DNA of 64,000 bases from Triglochin maritima (lineage: Eukaryota > Streptophyta > Magnoliopsida > Alismatales > Juncaginaceae), in the NCBI GenBank assembly GCA_963682175.1, contig OY821775.1, positions 14,356,501 to 14,420,500 of the forward strand. The letters are read 5' to 3'. Under the pieces are notes generated by a model, which did no database searches, was not told where the DNA came from, and worked only from the letters and a program-made list of their open reading frames with translations. Made by a program: the position numbers and the translations under genes. Shown one piece after another: positions 11,484-23,935 of this stretch (position 1 is its first letter; the number at the start of each line of letters is the position of its first letter).

Positions 11484-11962
11484 ATATTTTAAGATGGGAC
11501 ATACCCTTGCAATTTTGTAGGAAAAATTATTTTAAGACCACCTAAATAATTTGTACTAAGGAACAAAAATTTGTAACACAAACTTTTTTACCTATATAAA
11601 TTTTACCCATATGTAAAGCACATTCCAATGAATATGAGGCGTACGAGTTTGCCAGTTAAAGAAGAGTGAGAAACTCAAATGAGGCCTAACAGTTTGAAAC
11701 AGTTGCAGAAGAGTGAGAAACTGAGTCTGAAACAGTGGTGTGATTCACAAATCTTTCAGAAAACAATCTCATTCGTATACAGAAAAGCCCAAGCTTTAAG
11801 TTTAAGGTATGATGAGATGGGAATACAAATGTTTATTTGGAAAAACCATTTCGAAAAGCTTGGCATCTAGAAGCCTAACAGAATAATGTCCTAAACTTAA
11901 ATTTTCAAAAAGAAAGAAAACCATTTTCAGCCCTTATAATTTATTTGTTACTGCAGTTTCAG
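11484..11962. other. 3' flank of the GUF1 gene
   Basis: Holds the presumed 3' UTR of the - strand gene. There is an imperfect direct duplication of about 50 bp near 11633-11733 (AGAAGAGTGAGAAACT occurs twice). No other gene seen. Confidence 0.5.
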
Positions 11963-14900
11963 CTAAGAAACTTTCAGCAGCTCGTGAAATGCTTCCTGTG
12001 GTATATCGACCGAGCCTACACGTTTCATTCGCTTCTTGCCTTCCTTCTGCTTCTCCAAAAGCTTCCTTTTTCTTGTAACATCACCGCCATAGCATTTCGC
12101 AAGGACATTTTTTCGCAATGCAGTGATTCTGCAAAAGCAGAAGATTGTCAACACTATACTGTGTGAAAATCATATCATTCCATTTTCAAGACCGAATAAT
12201 ACAATATTTAGAAACACGTGGCTTGAAGGAGACAAACACAATGAACGATTTGTAAGTTGGTTTTCGCAACTCATGCAATGGCTATAACATAAGTATACAA
12301 TCATTGGATTTACTCTAAGATATTTTTGGATAGATTAAATAGTGAAACTTTTTTTAATATCTTAAATAGTGAAACTTGTCGAGTCAATGAAAAGAAAGAG
12401 TATCTCACGTCTCCCGAGCAACAATTTTCGACCCAATAGCAGCTTGTATTGTAATCTCAAACATTTGCCTGCCAATCATCAAGCACTAGTCAAATACAAG
12501 AAACATATCAGTGATCAATGTGAAATCACATCAAAGCATATAGATAACTTCACCTATCGATGAATTTTTTCAATTTATCGACGAATTCCCGTCCAATTCT
12601 TTGTGCCTTTTGATTATGAACAATAGCAGCCATGGCATCCACGGGTTGACCATTGAGAAGGATATCAAGCTTCACCAGATCAGACTTTTGGTATCTGTCA
12701 AAGAAGGGTGAAAAACAACATCACCGTCTTTTAAATGGATTCATTATCGAGGGATAAAGCATGCAGGTTGCTAACTGGCAGCATGTACGATGGATCTTGC
12801 AAGTACATCCTGAAGTTCTTATATGGTCTTAAAGCAATTCTAAAATGCATCACTATTTGGTTAGAGGACATTCACTTGGCTCAAGATAGAAAAATGCTAC
12901 AGCATTTGGCAATACTGTTTCTCAAAAGCTTAGAAAAAGGTTATTTCGGTACTTACTCTCCATCTTCATAATCAAAAGAAGCATATCCGGATGTTTTACT
13001 CTTGAGCTCATTATAAAAATCCACAACAATTTCTCGTAATGGTAAGCGGTACTTCATCAGCACCCGCTGACTGCAAATGCAATTTGTGTTATTAGGTTTC
13101 TTTCAGCATATGTACTCAACCTTGAAGTCCAGCCAAGGAAAATACCCACCTATCAATAAAGGTGTACTCTAGTTGCTCTCCTCTCCTATCGGAGCAAAGG
13201 GTGAGAACGGAACCAATGTATCTACAAGTGAAGTAAAGTGAGTTATATTTGAAATGCGTATGCACGTGACATTAAAAATACTTAACGAAACCAAGAAAGA
13301 AGGAGCTTACTCACTGGGGATAATAATGGTAGCAATTACAGTTGGTTCCCAGCATGCATTTACACGTTTCGTAGGACTTGAATCCAGTTCTGCGGGATTC
13401 TGCACCTGTGCCTTACTGAATAAATCAAGTAGGATGTGTTACTGCCAAAAAGAGCAAACAACATTCATGACTAAAATCTTGGGACATGAGTCATTGACAG
13501 CCTACCTTCCATCAGAATACTCGAATATGTACGGAACAGTTGGAATTGTAGAAATAATCTGAGCTCCATACTCCTACAGAAAGAATCAAATGGTTTCGGG
13601 AAGGCTAAATAAAGCACATGGAGATGATAATTCCAAGTTAAGATCTTACAACAGATAATTAAACATCTTATAAGATCTAACAACTAGGTACAGATGATAA
13701 ACAACCTTTTGTATTATCTTTAAAGATATAACAAAGAAACTAAAGCTTTAAACACAACTAGTTCCATCGTATTTACTTCTATTTAACATGGATAACAGCC
13801 TAACACTCACTGCTATATAGATGATACCATAAAAAGATTGAAGCATAGCAAACATATAACAATTTCCCATCACAAAAGGTCTACAATCATTAAGAAAATA
13901 GTAATCAAGTAATACTTTTTAGATACATAATCTGCAAACTATTAGCGGAAATATTCTGCAAGGTGATGTAACAATTTTCCAGGAAAAAAATTCACATTCT
14001 CATTATTTGATGATTAAATTGGGATCCAGGGTTTTGTGGTTTCAATTCTGGTGGGAAATTCTCAGTCGTCTCTCTATACTATAATTTTTCTTCCTCAGGT
14101 TCGAATAAGGATGTGTTGTAATACTCAAGCTTTTGCTTGGCTGATGAAGCAAAAACAAGTTCTATCTTAAGTCACTTTGAGGTTTAAAGGTTTATTCTTT
14201 GAACAGGTGCTGCCTCTGCAAGAAGCAAAAGGATAAGGCGTCATATATTTCTAACATGTTTTACGATCTTCTTGATAGAAATATGATGCGGCCTTTGGAA
14301 GTAGTGGGTGTTTTGTCAGAGGAAAACCCACAGCATTTCAGCGAAAGGTGGAGTTCGGTTAAATTGTCAGCAGTAGGATAAAGGTATGATTGCTATTTAA
14401 CTATTTTCAATAGCCTTATGGTGGAATAGACGGTTTGTGAGGAACAAGGTCAGTTTCTTAAACGATGTGACAACAGTTGAGGGCAGTTGGAAGCCTATAT
14501 AAATGCTAGGGGCCTAGGAGGATTGTGTAAAGATTGACTGCTCTGGTTTCGTAGAGCTTGAAGGTTTTCGAAGAGACACAAGGCTGAATGAGTGGCAGTT
14601 CATGAATACCCCCCAAACCCCTCTACTCACCCCCCACAACTCTCATTATTCTTACATAAACTCTCAAGTGCTCAAGTTTCACATTCCGATTTTTTGGTTG
14701 AAAGAAAGACGGTTTTGGTGATCGTTGTGCGGGTTTTGGAAGCAAATTTTCTCTGAAACTCGACTCCGCTGCAGCTTCCTTCCATGTTCCCTAATTCAAG
14801 TGCCCTTTTTCATCCCTCTTTTAGTGTAATATTTAAATTTAGTGTAAAATGGCATATAAATGGACCCAGTTGTGACAAATTTCCCTTGAACCATGAAGAA

Positions 14901-17900
14901 TTTCATCATCATCATCATCATCTCTCAAAAATAACCGACCCAGGATGGAAAACCACACATTACCTTAGCCTTGAACATAAATTTAAACTTGTATGTGAAT
15001 TATGTGATTTTGTTAGTAGTGGTGGAATAAATAGACATAAACATATTACTCATCTGGATGGTTCAAATGTTAAACCATGTGCATATGCATCTTCTCTTTA
15101 TCGTCAAGAAATTGAATTAAATTTAAGAGCAAAATCTATAGCATATCAGAATTAAAAATCATTTTTTGATGATTACATAGACTTAGATGATAGTGAAGGT
15201 TTTGGGTCCGGTTCCGGTCAAGGACCTGGTGATGGTAGTTCATCTTCCGCCCAACGTACCGTTCCTCAACCTCGAAAGAGGCAAACGAACCAATCGATAT
15301 GGGGACCAATGGACCGTTTTTGTCGTGGACGTCCCGACGACGTCATGGACAGAAATGAAGGTCTTGTCCAAACCACAATATACAATCATTTTAAAAAAGA
15401 AGAGAGAAAATAAGTAACCCAACTTTTGGCTAAATTTTTCTATAAAACTTGTTTGTCTTTTAATGCGTGCAACTTTAAAGAGTTTAACAATGCAATTAAT
15501 AGAACTGTTAGATTTGGACCGGGTTTGAAACCGATGACTCCACACGAGATTGCTGAACCTTGTCAGGGACGGAAACTTGAATCAACCAAACCTTATTAGA
15601 TTCATATAAGGAAGATTGGAAAATATATGATTGTACAATTATGACTGATGGGTGGACTAATGGTTGTGGTTGTAGTATAATAAATTGTTTAGCTAACTGC
15701 TCCACGAGCACCATGTTTTTGAAGTTTATCGATACCTCTGCACACTCCCACACCGCAGACTACTTGTTTAAGTTAATCGATAAGGTTGTAGGGGAAGTGG
15801 GAGAGAAATATGTTGTCCAGGTGGTCACTGACAATGCCGTCGCCTATGTATCCAATGGTAAGATGTCAAAAAAAAAGGTTGATATTCTAGACCTCGTGCA
15901 CAGCTCACTACATCGATCCAATCTTGGAGGACATAGGCAAATTGTACATCAAGACTTTTACCACAGCTTGAAAGATTGTCACCTACTTCAAGGTGCACAA
16001 TCAACTGAACGACCGGATGAAGAAAGTGATTCAAGGGAATCTGATTCTTCTAGCCGTCACCCATTTTGCAACCGCATTCCTAACACTCCAAATGCTTTGG
16101 GTGAAACGACAAACTCTGAAGACATTCATTGTTTCAGCGGAGTTTGCTGATCCAAATGTTTTTTGGCAAACAAATGCCAAAATGAAGATAGAGACCCATC
16201 AGGTTTACGAAGCCGTCATATTAACCGTCTTTTGTAACGTCACCAATGCTTTTAAGGCAAGTCAATCGTTGGTGATTGTTCTTAGGTTGGTGGATGGCGA
16301 CGAGAAACCTGTAATGGGTTACCTGTACGATGCAATGGAGAAGGTGAAGTGGCATATCAAGGACATCTACAAGTTCAGATCGCAATTATACCAGCCTGTT
16401 ATTGAGGTCATTGATTGAAGATGGGAACCAAATGTCAAGTCCTTTGTACTCCGCGAGCTTTCTCTTGAACTTGACCACTTTCTTTGGTGTTGAGAACCGA
16501 TCAGAAGCCATCAACACTCACTTGACAGGCTGGTTGGATGTTCTAGAGAAGATGGTCCCAAACCGTGAAGACCAAGACCACATAATAGGGCAACTAGATT
16601 GTTACAAGTATAGTGAAGGATTGTTTGGTCGAGATATTATTAGGCAAAAAAAACCACGAAGATCTCTACTGATTGGTGGTCTGATTACGGAAGTGAGATC
16701 AATAGCGGGAACCGATCTTTGAAGGAGTTGGCGCATAAAAATTTGGGTCTCACTTGTTCAGCATCCCTATGTGAGAGAAACTGGAGTGTGTTTGAACAAA
16801 TACACACAATAAGGAATTGATTATTGTCGAAGAAGTTGAATGACCTAGTGTATGTCAACTACAACCAGAGATTGAGGCAACGATTCGGGGAGAGGGACAA
16901 ACCACGCTTCTACGACCCTATCAGCGTAGATTATGACTTGATGGAAGATCATTCTTGGTTGGTGAAAACAGATGATCTAGTCTTTGCAGGAAATGATATG
17001 ACATGGGCGGATGTGGAGAAGGCTACCTTTGGTCCATCATGGGGACCATGTCGTGCAATAGCATCAACCTCCAGGATATTACAAACTACTATGGAGGAAG
17101 ACTTCAACTTCAGACATTACCATGAAACATCAACTTCATAAGCAGTGTCAGTTCAAGACATACAATGTGGAACCAAGGAATAAGAGACCTACCATGATGA
17201 CCCTGACGATTCAGAAGACTCGGACGATGCAGAGGAAGACATTCCTCAGTGGGTTCATAACCAAACATATCTGTTGTAGACTACTAGATCTAAGTTTTCT
17301 TGTTGTAGTTGTTTAATGGTACTAGTACTTGTAACACCTTGGCGCTAATAAATGAAAATAAACCTAGTAGTTTGGTGCGTAGACGGGGTTTCCAGTGAGG
17401 CAATGGCGTCGATGAATTGGTTGTTTTGTCGAAGCCAAACAACCTACGTATTTTATACACATTGTTTCTGATTTTTCCTTAATTTTCCTTTTTTTATTTT
17501 TCCTGATTTTTTTCTATTTTTGGGAAATTCTTGCAATTAAAAAAATTACAGTTATGTAGCCGCTTATGCAACTGCACAACCGCATATGCAGCCCTGGGGC
17601 ACCCAATTGCACAGGGCCGCATATTCGAAGTTAAAACCTTGACTGGGCAGGTAATAAGCTATTCTCCGTTTCAGTGTTGGTCTGTATTTTAGTCTGCAGA
17701 GATTTTTGCATTGATAGGAGAAAGGGGATACAGGGGGGTATTAAGTCGTTACTTGCGAACTTACACCTTGTAGATCTTTGCTATTGGAACATGTTACTTT
17801 TTTTCTTTTCAGCTGTCCTTTCTTTATGATAACATTTAGTTTTAAATTTTAATGCACCATGGCCCACCTTTTAGAGCTTACAGATAAAAGAAATCAACAG

Positions 17901-20187
17901 CTCTTTAGTTATTTTTAATGGATCACCAAAACCAAGAAAATAGCCCAGGTGAGGAGATACAAAAACAAGGAGTACAATAAAGAATTAACCAGATATTTTG
18001 AACTGCGATGTAAAATTAAGAGTGGCAAGTATCATACTTGTTCAAGACGTTGATGGAACACATCCATGTGCAGTAGCCCTAGGAAGCCACATCTGCAAAT
18101 GACAGGTAGAAAATGTTTGATCAAGAAAGTAATCTCTAGCCCCCAAAAGTTTTGCTTTGTAAAAAAACTTTCCGTTTCCAAAAATAAAATGTGCATTTAT
18201 TTTATAAAAGAACCTAAAATAACCAAAGTAATCTTTTTGAGCTTATCTTTGTACCTGAAACCATTGCCCAGAGCTGTGCTAGTCTCTTTTGTAACAGAAA
18301 CACTGGCATCATTACATGTCAGTCTTTCTATAGCATGATTGAGGGCCTCAAAATCTGATCCATCTGCCGGATAAAGGCCGGAGAATACCATATGTCTTGC
18401 AGGTTTGAATCCTGAAAAGTAAATATTGCATGCCAATAAATATTTGAAGATACATGCAAGATGATACATGAAAAAATGGCCAAGGAGTCACCTCAGAATG
18501 CAGATAATCATGTAAATAAAAAGTAGAAAATCATGAGCCCTCGACTGCAACAGAGAATGTGTACTTGGGGTTTTAGCAGTAAATTTACCTGGAAGAGATT
18601 CTACAGAACAATGGGCATGGTAAAGAGTGTCGCCAACACGAGCCTCTTTTGTTGATCGCATGCCACTCACAATATAACCAACTTGTCCTGCGTACAGAAC
18701 TCCCGTCGATTTCAACTCAGGGTGCATGATCCCAGCATCAGAAACTTCATAAACTTGATTTGTTGCAGCAGCTGATATTTTGTCCCCCTTACGTAGAGCA
18801 CCATCCACAACTGCAACATGGCATATCACTCCTTTGTACTCATCATAATAAGAATCCAGCAGAAGCATTCGTAGATGGCCATCACACTTCCCTGGAGGAG
18901 GAGGAATCGTCTCAATTACAGCAGGTAGAACATGCTCTAGTCCCTGCCCAGTTTTTGCAGACGTCAAGAGAGCAGACTCCGGTTCAAGATCAAACAAAGA
19001 CTTCAGCTGGGCTTTAACACAGTCAGGGTCAGCAGTTGGCTGATCAATTTTATTTATCACAGGGATTATCGTCAAGTTCAACTCAAAAGCAAGATGGAAG
19101 TTAGCAACCGTTTGTGCTTGTACACCTTGGGCAGCATCTACTACCAAAAGCGCTCCTTGACAAGCTGCAAGAGATCGTGATACTTCATAGCTAAAATCAA
19201 CATGACCAGGGGTGTCAATAAGATTAAGAAGAAACGTTGGCGCTTCTTCCGCAGCAAAATCTGTGCCACCAATCGCATGTTGGTGGAACATAGTAGCTGT
19301 TTGAGCTTTAACAGTAATTCCTCTCTCTCTTTCAACCTGGGGATCAACATAGCGTTAAAAACTCTGACAACATCAATATATCCTCGCAGTAGATCAATGG
19401 AAACCCAACTTTAAGCATTTTGGAAGAAACAAAAATCTAGCGTCCCACAATTTGAAAGCCAAAATCGCAGCTTTTTTTATCAGAACAACATCATATCATC
19501 TGACTTACTTAGTAGTGAAACTAAATCTCTAAAACTCAACTTAACCTTCTCACATTTTATCCAATCTCACTATCACCAAAACCAATCTATTCCTAAACAA
19601 TCCAGCGAATGTTCACTAAAATTCCTAGACGAAAACACAAACTTAAGCAACAAATGCAACAAAACGGCCTCCAACAAAAAAATCTCCAAACGAAGAACTT
19701 TTAAAGTCTTACGAGATTTTTAAAACAAAACACCAACTTCATTTCGCAAACAGGAAAGGAAGTCTACAATTACAATCAGCATCGAAAGCGAAACAGAACA
19801 CCAAATTCCTTCGGCATTGGAAGGCACAATCTCTCCACAAACCTGCAACTTGTCGAGGTATTGAGGCTGTCCAAGCCCCTTTTTGATCGTCCCAGTGAGC
19901 TCAAGCAGCCGATCGGCCAACGTTGACTTGCCGTGATCCACATGAGCAATGATGGAGAAGTTCCTGATCCTTTCCGGAGGGTACCGGCTCAAGTCCACTG
20001 GGGCTTCCTTGCTGTTCTGCCGAGACTGCGAGGAGAAGCCACGGGAGAAGGGGGTGAGAGGGCGAGGAAGAGATCCACCAACTTTGTTGGTGCTGGAGAG
20101 ATGTGATAATGGGCAGGAGATCGAAGACAGCAGTCGGTGGAGCTTCGAGATGGTGGTGGTCGAGGACCGCCGGAGAAGAATACCCAT
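11963..20187 (-). CDS. GUF1: Translation factor GUF1 homolog (LepA/EF4-type GTPase), mitochondrial, 11 exons
   Basis: The only clear host gene. Exons in + coordinates, transcribed right to left: 19843-20187, 18589-19336, 18255-18411, 18038-18092, 13506-13573, 13311-13415, 13150-13221, 12957-13070, 12554-12694, 12409-12468, 11963-12128. All introns are GT-AG and the exons sum to 2031 nt, an open frame of 676 aa plus stop. Residues 1 to about 60 are Ser/Arg-rich without acidic residues, like a mitochondrial transit peptide. Then G1 AHVDHGKST (81-89), [15 protein letters not shown] (from 116), G3 DTPGH (156-160), G4 NKID (210-213). Later come LepA-specific [20 protein letters not shown] and a Lys/Arg-rich C terminus ([25 protein letters not shown]) that marks LepA/GUF1 rather than EF-G. 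I chose the ATG at 20187; an in-frame ATG 17 codons upstream (20238) would place acidic residues before the transit peptide. LepA-family proteins act on ribosomes as back-translocases or assembly factors. Confidence 0.96.
13574..18037 (-). other. Intron 4 of GUF1 (4.46 kb) enlarged by a hAT transposon
   Basis: The donor after exon 4 is CAA|GTATGATAC and the acceptor before exon 5 is TGTAG|GAGTATGG, both seen on the - strand. All other introns are from about 90 to 510 bp. The excess length is explained by the hAT remnant at about 14.6-17.6 kb, which lies in the opposite orientation to the gene. The reading frame joins correctly across it (CGFLG...LEQ to EYGAQ). Confidence 0.9.
14784..17279 (+). 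pseudogene. hAT-family transposase, decayed, in GUF1 intron 4
   Basis: Domains in order. A BED-type zinc finger (CELC...HKHITH, near 14998-15050) is preceded by TDPGWK. A DUF659-like catalytic part starts [20 protein letters not shown] at 15641, followed by [13 protein letters not shown]; a +1-type frame change near 15900 leads to [18 protein letters not shown] and [14 protein letters not shown]. Then [19 protein letters not shown], and last the C-terminal dimerisation region [18 protein letters not shown] and [17 protein letters not shown] near 16755-16881. Stops at 15417, 16418 and near 16819 and several frameshifts disable it. It ends with an acidic tail and TAG near 17279. Clear TIRs were not found; a possible right end TTCGAAGTTAAAACCTTG lies near 17626-17642. 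Confidence 0.9.
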
Positions 20188-20239
20188 TGGGGTTCTTCGG
20201 GAACAAATTAGGGTTTTGGATTGGGTTTCGCACTCCAAA

Positions 20240-20960
20240 TGCCCAAACCGACCCTTAGATTTTGGAAGGGATTTTTACTTATGGTCAGTGACTCAGCGTC
20301 AGCGGTGTCTTAACTAGGGAAATGTGCACCAGCAAAATTAGCACTTGAAAATAAAAGCCAAAACGAAAAGAAAGTAAGGTTTCTTCGTTCGTATAGAATT
20401 TCCAAGGACGTTGTTAGTAGTTACTCGTGTGATCGATTTGTAGAAACTCATCTTCGGAGTATCAGCTATCATGATCTACGTCATCCTGATGATCTAGGTC
20501 ATGCACACTCTCTATAATCTTTTCTTTCTCTGTCACGTCATCATGATTAATCTTCTATTTTTCTTTCATTATTCAACAATTTACTATGACTTAGGTCACC
20601 ACACTCTCTTTCCTCCACATTATTAATTTCATTATCAACTTTTATTATATTCCAAAATCATTTATATTTACCAAAAACATTAATAATCTATTTGAAAAAA
20701 TCAAAATACCAATAAATCTCGTATTTCCAAAGTACATATAATTTTGTTATTTAACCATCAATGATCAGCAAATAGTAAATATCATTAATATTAATAAAGC
20801 AAATATTACATTAAATTAAACAAACGTAAGCTTACGTTACCCGAAATGATAAACCAAATACACGACATAAACAAAATAACACACGACATAAATCAAATAT
20901 TAAACGAAACAAACCACAAAACACCTACAATACATATTAATAAAACACACTTAAGTGTCA
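20240..20960. other. GUF1 upstream region and AT-rich spacer
   Basis: Immediately upstream of the chosen GUF1 start. 20240-20340 would hold the 5' UTR and core promoter on the - strand; no convincing TATA box seen. Beyond 20560 it is AT-rich with ACGACATAAAC/AAATC repeats near 20870-20900. No gene. Confidence 0.5.
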
Positions 20961-20974
20961 CTACTGCTGAATCG

Positions 20975-21180
20975 TTGCCCGATGTTTTCGATCAAATTGG
21001 TCGATGTTGGGTTTTATCACGAACGCAGTCTTTGTTCACCATGTAACTAGTAATGTCAACAACCCGTGCAGTGGAGTAAGGTGTTGTCCCAGACTCGGTA
21101 TGTCGTGATCTTGTTCAAACTCAGTTGTATCATAAACCACGGTATCTTCATATTTTCTTGATTTGTTTCGGTTGTTATTT
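20975..21180 (-). mobile_element. PIF/Harbinger 3'-terminal remnant
   Basis: Aligns by eye with 36050-36195, the 3' end of the Harbinger transposase on the same strand: both contain TATCACGAACGCAGTCT, then GTGCA(G/A)TGGAGTAAGG, then CAAACTCAGTTGTATCATAA. Translation on the - strand gives YDTTEFEQDHDIPSLG, comparable with YDTTEFEHDREISSP in the other copy. Only the C-terminal end of the transposase is present. Confidence 0.75.
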
Positions 21181-21640
21181 CAGTTTAATTATTGTTTTCT
21201 ATTTTAAATTTAGTAATATTTTCTATTTCAGAAATGTTGGTGTATTTCAGTATAAATTTCATACTTAAATCCTAACTATTTATAAAAATATAAACCCCTA
21301 ATTATTATAACAAATACCAATAAATCTTGTATTGTTATTTTTTTTATCATTTTTATCTGTTTTTAAATCTTATTTTCTTAAAATATGTTTTCTAATAATT
21401 TTTTATTTTCCATTTTTTTTTATTTTTTCCTGAATCGACCTCAACTTTTCAATACTGCTACTACCTCTTACACATCGTTTGGAGGTCGGTTTTACAAATA
21501 ATCAAAAATAATAATTTAAAAAAATATAAACAATTATAAAACATATTTTTTAAAAATAGATTTTAAAAAATAATTTAAAACAAACAAAATAAAACCAAAA
21601 ACAAAACCAAAAACATAAACAAAAACATTTAAATAAAAAA

Positions 21641-21770
21641 AGCCCGACCGACCTACCCATGACCAGGTCGCTCCAGCGACCTAGTCGATGACCCGGTCGA
21701 TGGATGACCGGGTCATCCTCCCCATGACCAGGTCAGTCATGGGGATGACCGACCTATGGTGGATGGTCTT
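21641..21770. repeat. Cluster of three adjacent hairpins
   Basis: Three inverted repeats follow one another: AGGTCGCT-CC-AGCGACCT (21665-21682), a GATGACCCGGTC / GACCGGGTCATC pair (21687-21717), and CCCCATGAC-CAGGTCA-GTCATGGGG (21720-21744). They are framed by GACCGACCTACCCATG on the left and GGGGATGACCGACCTATGG on the right. The block is a GC island in AT-rich sequence. It may be the core of a degraded MITE; nothing codes here. Confidence 0.8.
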
Positions 21771-22165
21771 AAATTCTGATGTAGTTTTTGGAAATCCTAG
21801 AATTCGTAGTTTCATAATGTTTAAAATTTCCAAAAAATTCCATATAAGATCGTTAAATCATCTTGATGACTGATCAACTTTCTCTAGAGAGGACTTCTTG
21901 TGGATTCCCTTATGCATATTAAAGTTTACAACAATAATCAAAGGTTTGTTGTGCTGGGTTATAACATTTCTTGTTTCTCCCGTCAACTCTTTTTTTCTTC
22001 TATTATTCATGCAAGATCCATGGACTTCACTTAAAACCTATTTTTTGACATTTACTTCTACTTTTATTGAAATTGCAAAGAGAAGTCTTGTTTGTTTAGA
22101 ATTATGATGTGGCTCGTATTCTAGCCTAAAAAGGATGCCACCGGAATTATCATTTGAAAGCATAT

Positions 22166-23809
22166 TGTTAGATCCCTAACCCATGTTTAGGCTAATCCCG
22201 GGTTTAGTGGGGGATTAGCATGGGGAAGGAGGACGTGCACAGTGGGTGCATGGGGAAGAGAAGGTGTAGGGTGATGGTGGTTTTGGGTTTTGGTTTAAAA
22301 GCTAAAATCTCTCTCTCTCCCTCACACTTGCACTCTCTCATTCTCTTCCATTCCGGCGCAGCTGAGGAGGAGGCTCCGGTGTGAAGCATCTGGAGGTGAT
22401 CGTGCGAGGAGGTGGGCGCGTGAGGAGGATCACCGGAGGCAACGGAGGCGCGGGCGAGGCTCTGGCGGATTCGTTGCGTTTGAGAGGTATGCCAGCTTCA
22501 TAGTGTGTTTTGGTTGTTCACCCTCGTGTGGGGGTTGTGTTGGTCGGTCGAGGGAGGTTGGAGACCTCCTCGGCGACGAGAACGGCGTGAATCCTCGGCT
22601 GGCGCGAGGTTGAAGACGACCAACGGTCGACCGGGTTCCTTCGGGCGGTCGACCGATGTAGTGTTTTACCCGACTTTAACCTTCACCGGTCGAACGATGC
22701 CTTGTGGCGGTCGATCGGTAGTGCGTTTTCGGTCGACCGTTTGTGTGCAGAACTGAATTCCTGGTCTTGTGGTTGTGTCAACTCTGTCCACGGGAACTCG
22801 TGTCCTCGCTGAGAGCGTGAGTCGGGAGGTGACGGCGAGTACGTGCTTATACCGCCCAGGGACCACCGTGTTGAAGAGTGTGGACAGTTGGGTCGTGCCA
22901 CATCCGTATTGGACGTGATGTGACGTGTTGTTGTCTTACTCTCTGGTGAGTAGCAGACCTGAGGGATCGCGGATCCCAATGCATGTGATGCATGGCTCGT
23001 GGAGCATGATGACCCTGCAGACTACGGTCTGGACCCGTCCGATGTTGTGCCGGACGTTGTGCCAGACGTATGTTGTACTGTTGATGTTGTGTCAGCGATG
23101 CCGCTGATGTTGTGCTAGCGACGATCCCCGACTGGGTACCTATCCTGGGATGTTGACCGACCGAGCTACGACTCTGTCGAAGGTGGTGTAGACCACGTGG
23201 TTCCTTGCGCGGAAGTGCAGACTTTCCTCACCGATCCCTTAGGCTCGTGTAGTCGCGTGTGGGGGAACGCGTCGCGTACTGTCCGTAAGACCGTATGTGC
23301 CTACGGTAGGTTTCCGAGGGAGACTCGTTGTTGTTGCTTGACTGATGTCCTTGTGGACCTTGTTGAGGGTCGTTGTTGTTGGACTGAGGTCTCGTTTACC
23401 CTGTTGAGGGACTTGATGCATTGCAGATGAGATATGACATGCTACTCGTATGATAGGTTCATTTACCGTACTATTGCATATAGGTGAGCTTGGCATACGG
23501 GGTTTCCTAATGGGAAACCCAGGCATCGTTGTTTGATTCATGTTTCAGGACCGCAGTAGGTTTTGTTGGGTGGTGAGAGCGGGCACACAGATTTTGGGGC
23601 CAGGATCCTCATCGGACTCTTCGAGGTCGTCGTGATTACCTTACCTGTCTTTTCATTGTATTGTTGTAATCACGTCTTTTGACAAATTCTGTTGTATTAT
23701 TGGTGCACCGACTGTTGATTTATATGAGTAACATTCCCGTTGATGATTTTATTTGAGTAATCTCTTGATTGTTTAAATTTTTAAATTTCCGTTGTTTCGG
23801 GATGTTACA
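22166..23809 (+). repeat. 5' LTR of the Tekay-type element (1644 bp)
   Basis: TGTTAGATCCCTAACCC to CGGGATGTTACA. Relative to the 3' LTR it lacks about 365 bp between GTGCGTTT (near 22726) and CGGTCGACCG (22730), removing most GGTCGACC motifs; five to six copies remain (22624, 22646, 22686, 22708, 22730). A CT-rich block at 22310-22350 (CTCTCTCTCTCCCTCACAC) resembles a pyrimidine-rich plant transcription initiator. Confidence 0.95.
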
Positions 23810-23812
23810 ACT

Positions 23813-23824
23813 TGGTATCAGAGC
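23813..23824 (+). other. Primer binding site, initiator Met tRNA
   Basis: TGGTATCAGAGC, three bases after the 5' LTR, is the standard complement of the 3' end of plant initiator methionine tRNA. Confidence 0.93.
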
Positions 23825-23935
23825 GGTCAGTCCCTATGTGTGGCTCCCAAAGAAATCACCCTAGTGTAGTAGTGTAGGTTGCACTTTACATTTAACATGC
23901 ATTCATGGCTGATCTTGAGTTGTTTCTTGTGCCAG

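Noticed and set aside
14199..14381. 60-codon ORF with a CCLCKK start, possible zinc-finger exon
   Set aside because: It lies in a GUF1 intron, has only one half of a zinc site, and no further support.
14605..17742. AATACCCCCC / GGGGGGTATT as the hAT terminal inverted repeats
   Set aside because: The match is only about 10 bp with weak extension, and no 8 bp duplication flanks it.
20187..20238. Upstream ATG as the GUF1 start
   Set aside because: The extra 17 residues (MECETQSK...) contain acidic residues unlike a mitochondrial presequence; the downstream Met begins a typical Arg/Ser/Leu-rich transit peptide. Not excluded without transcript data.
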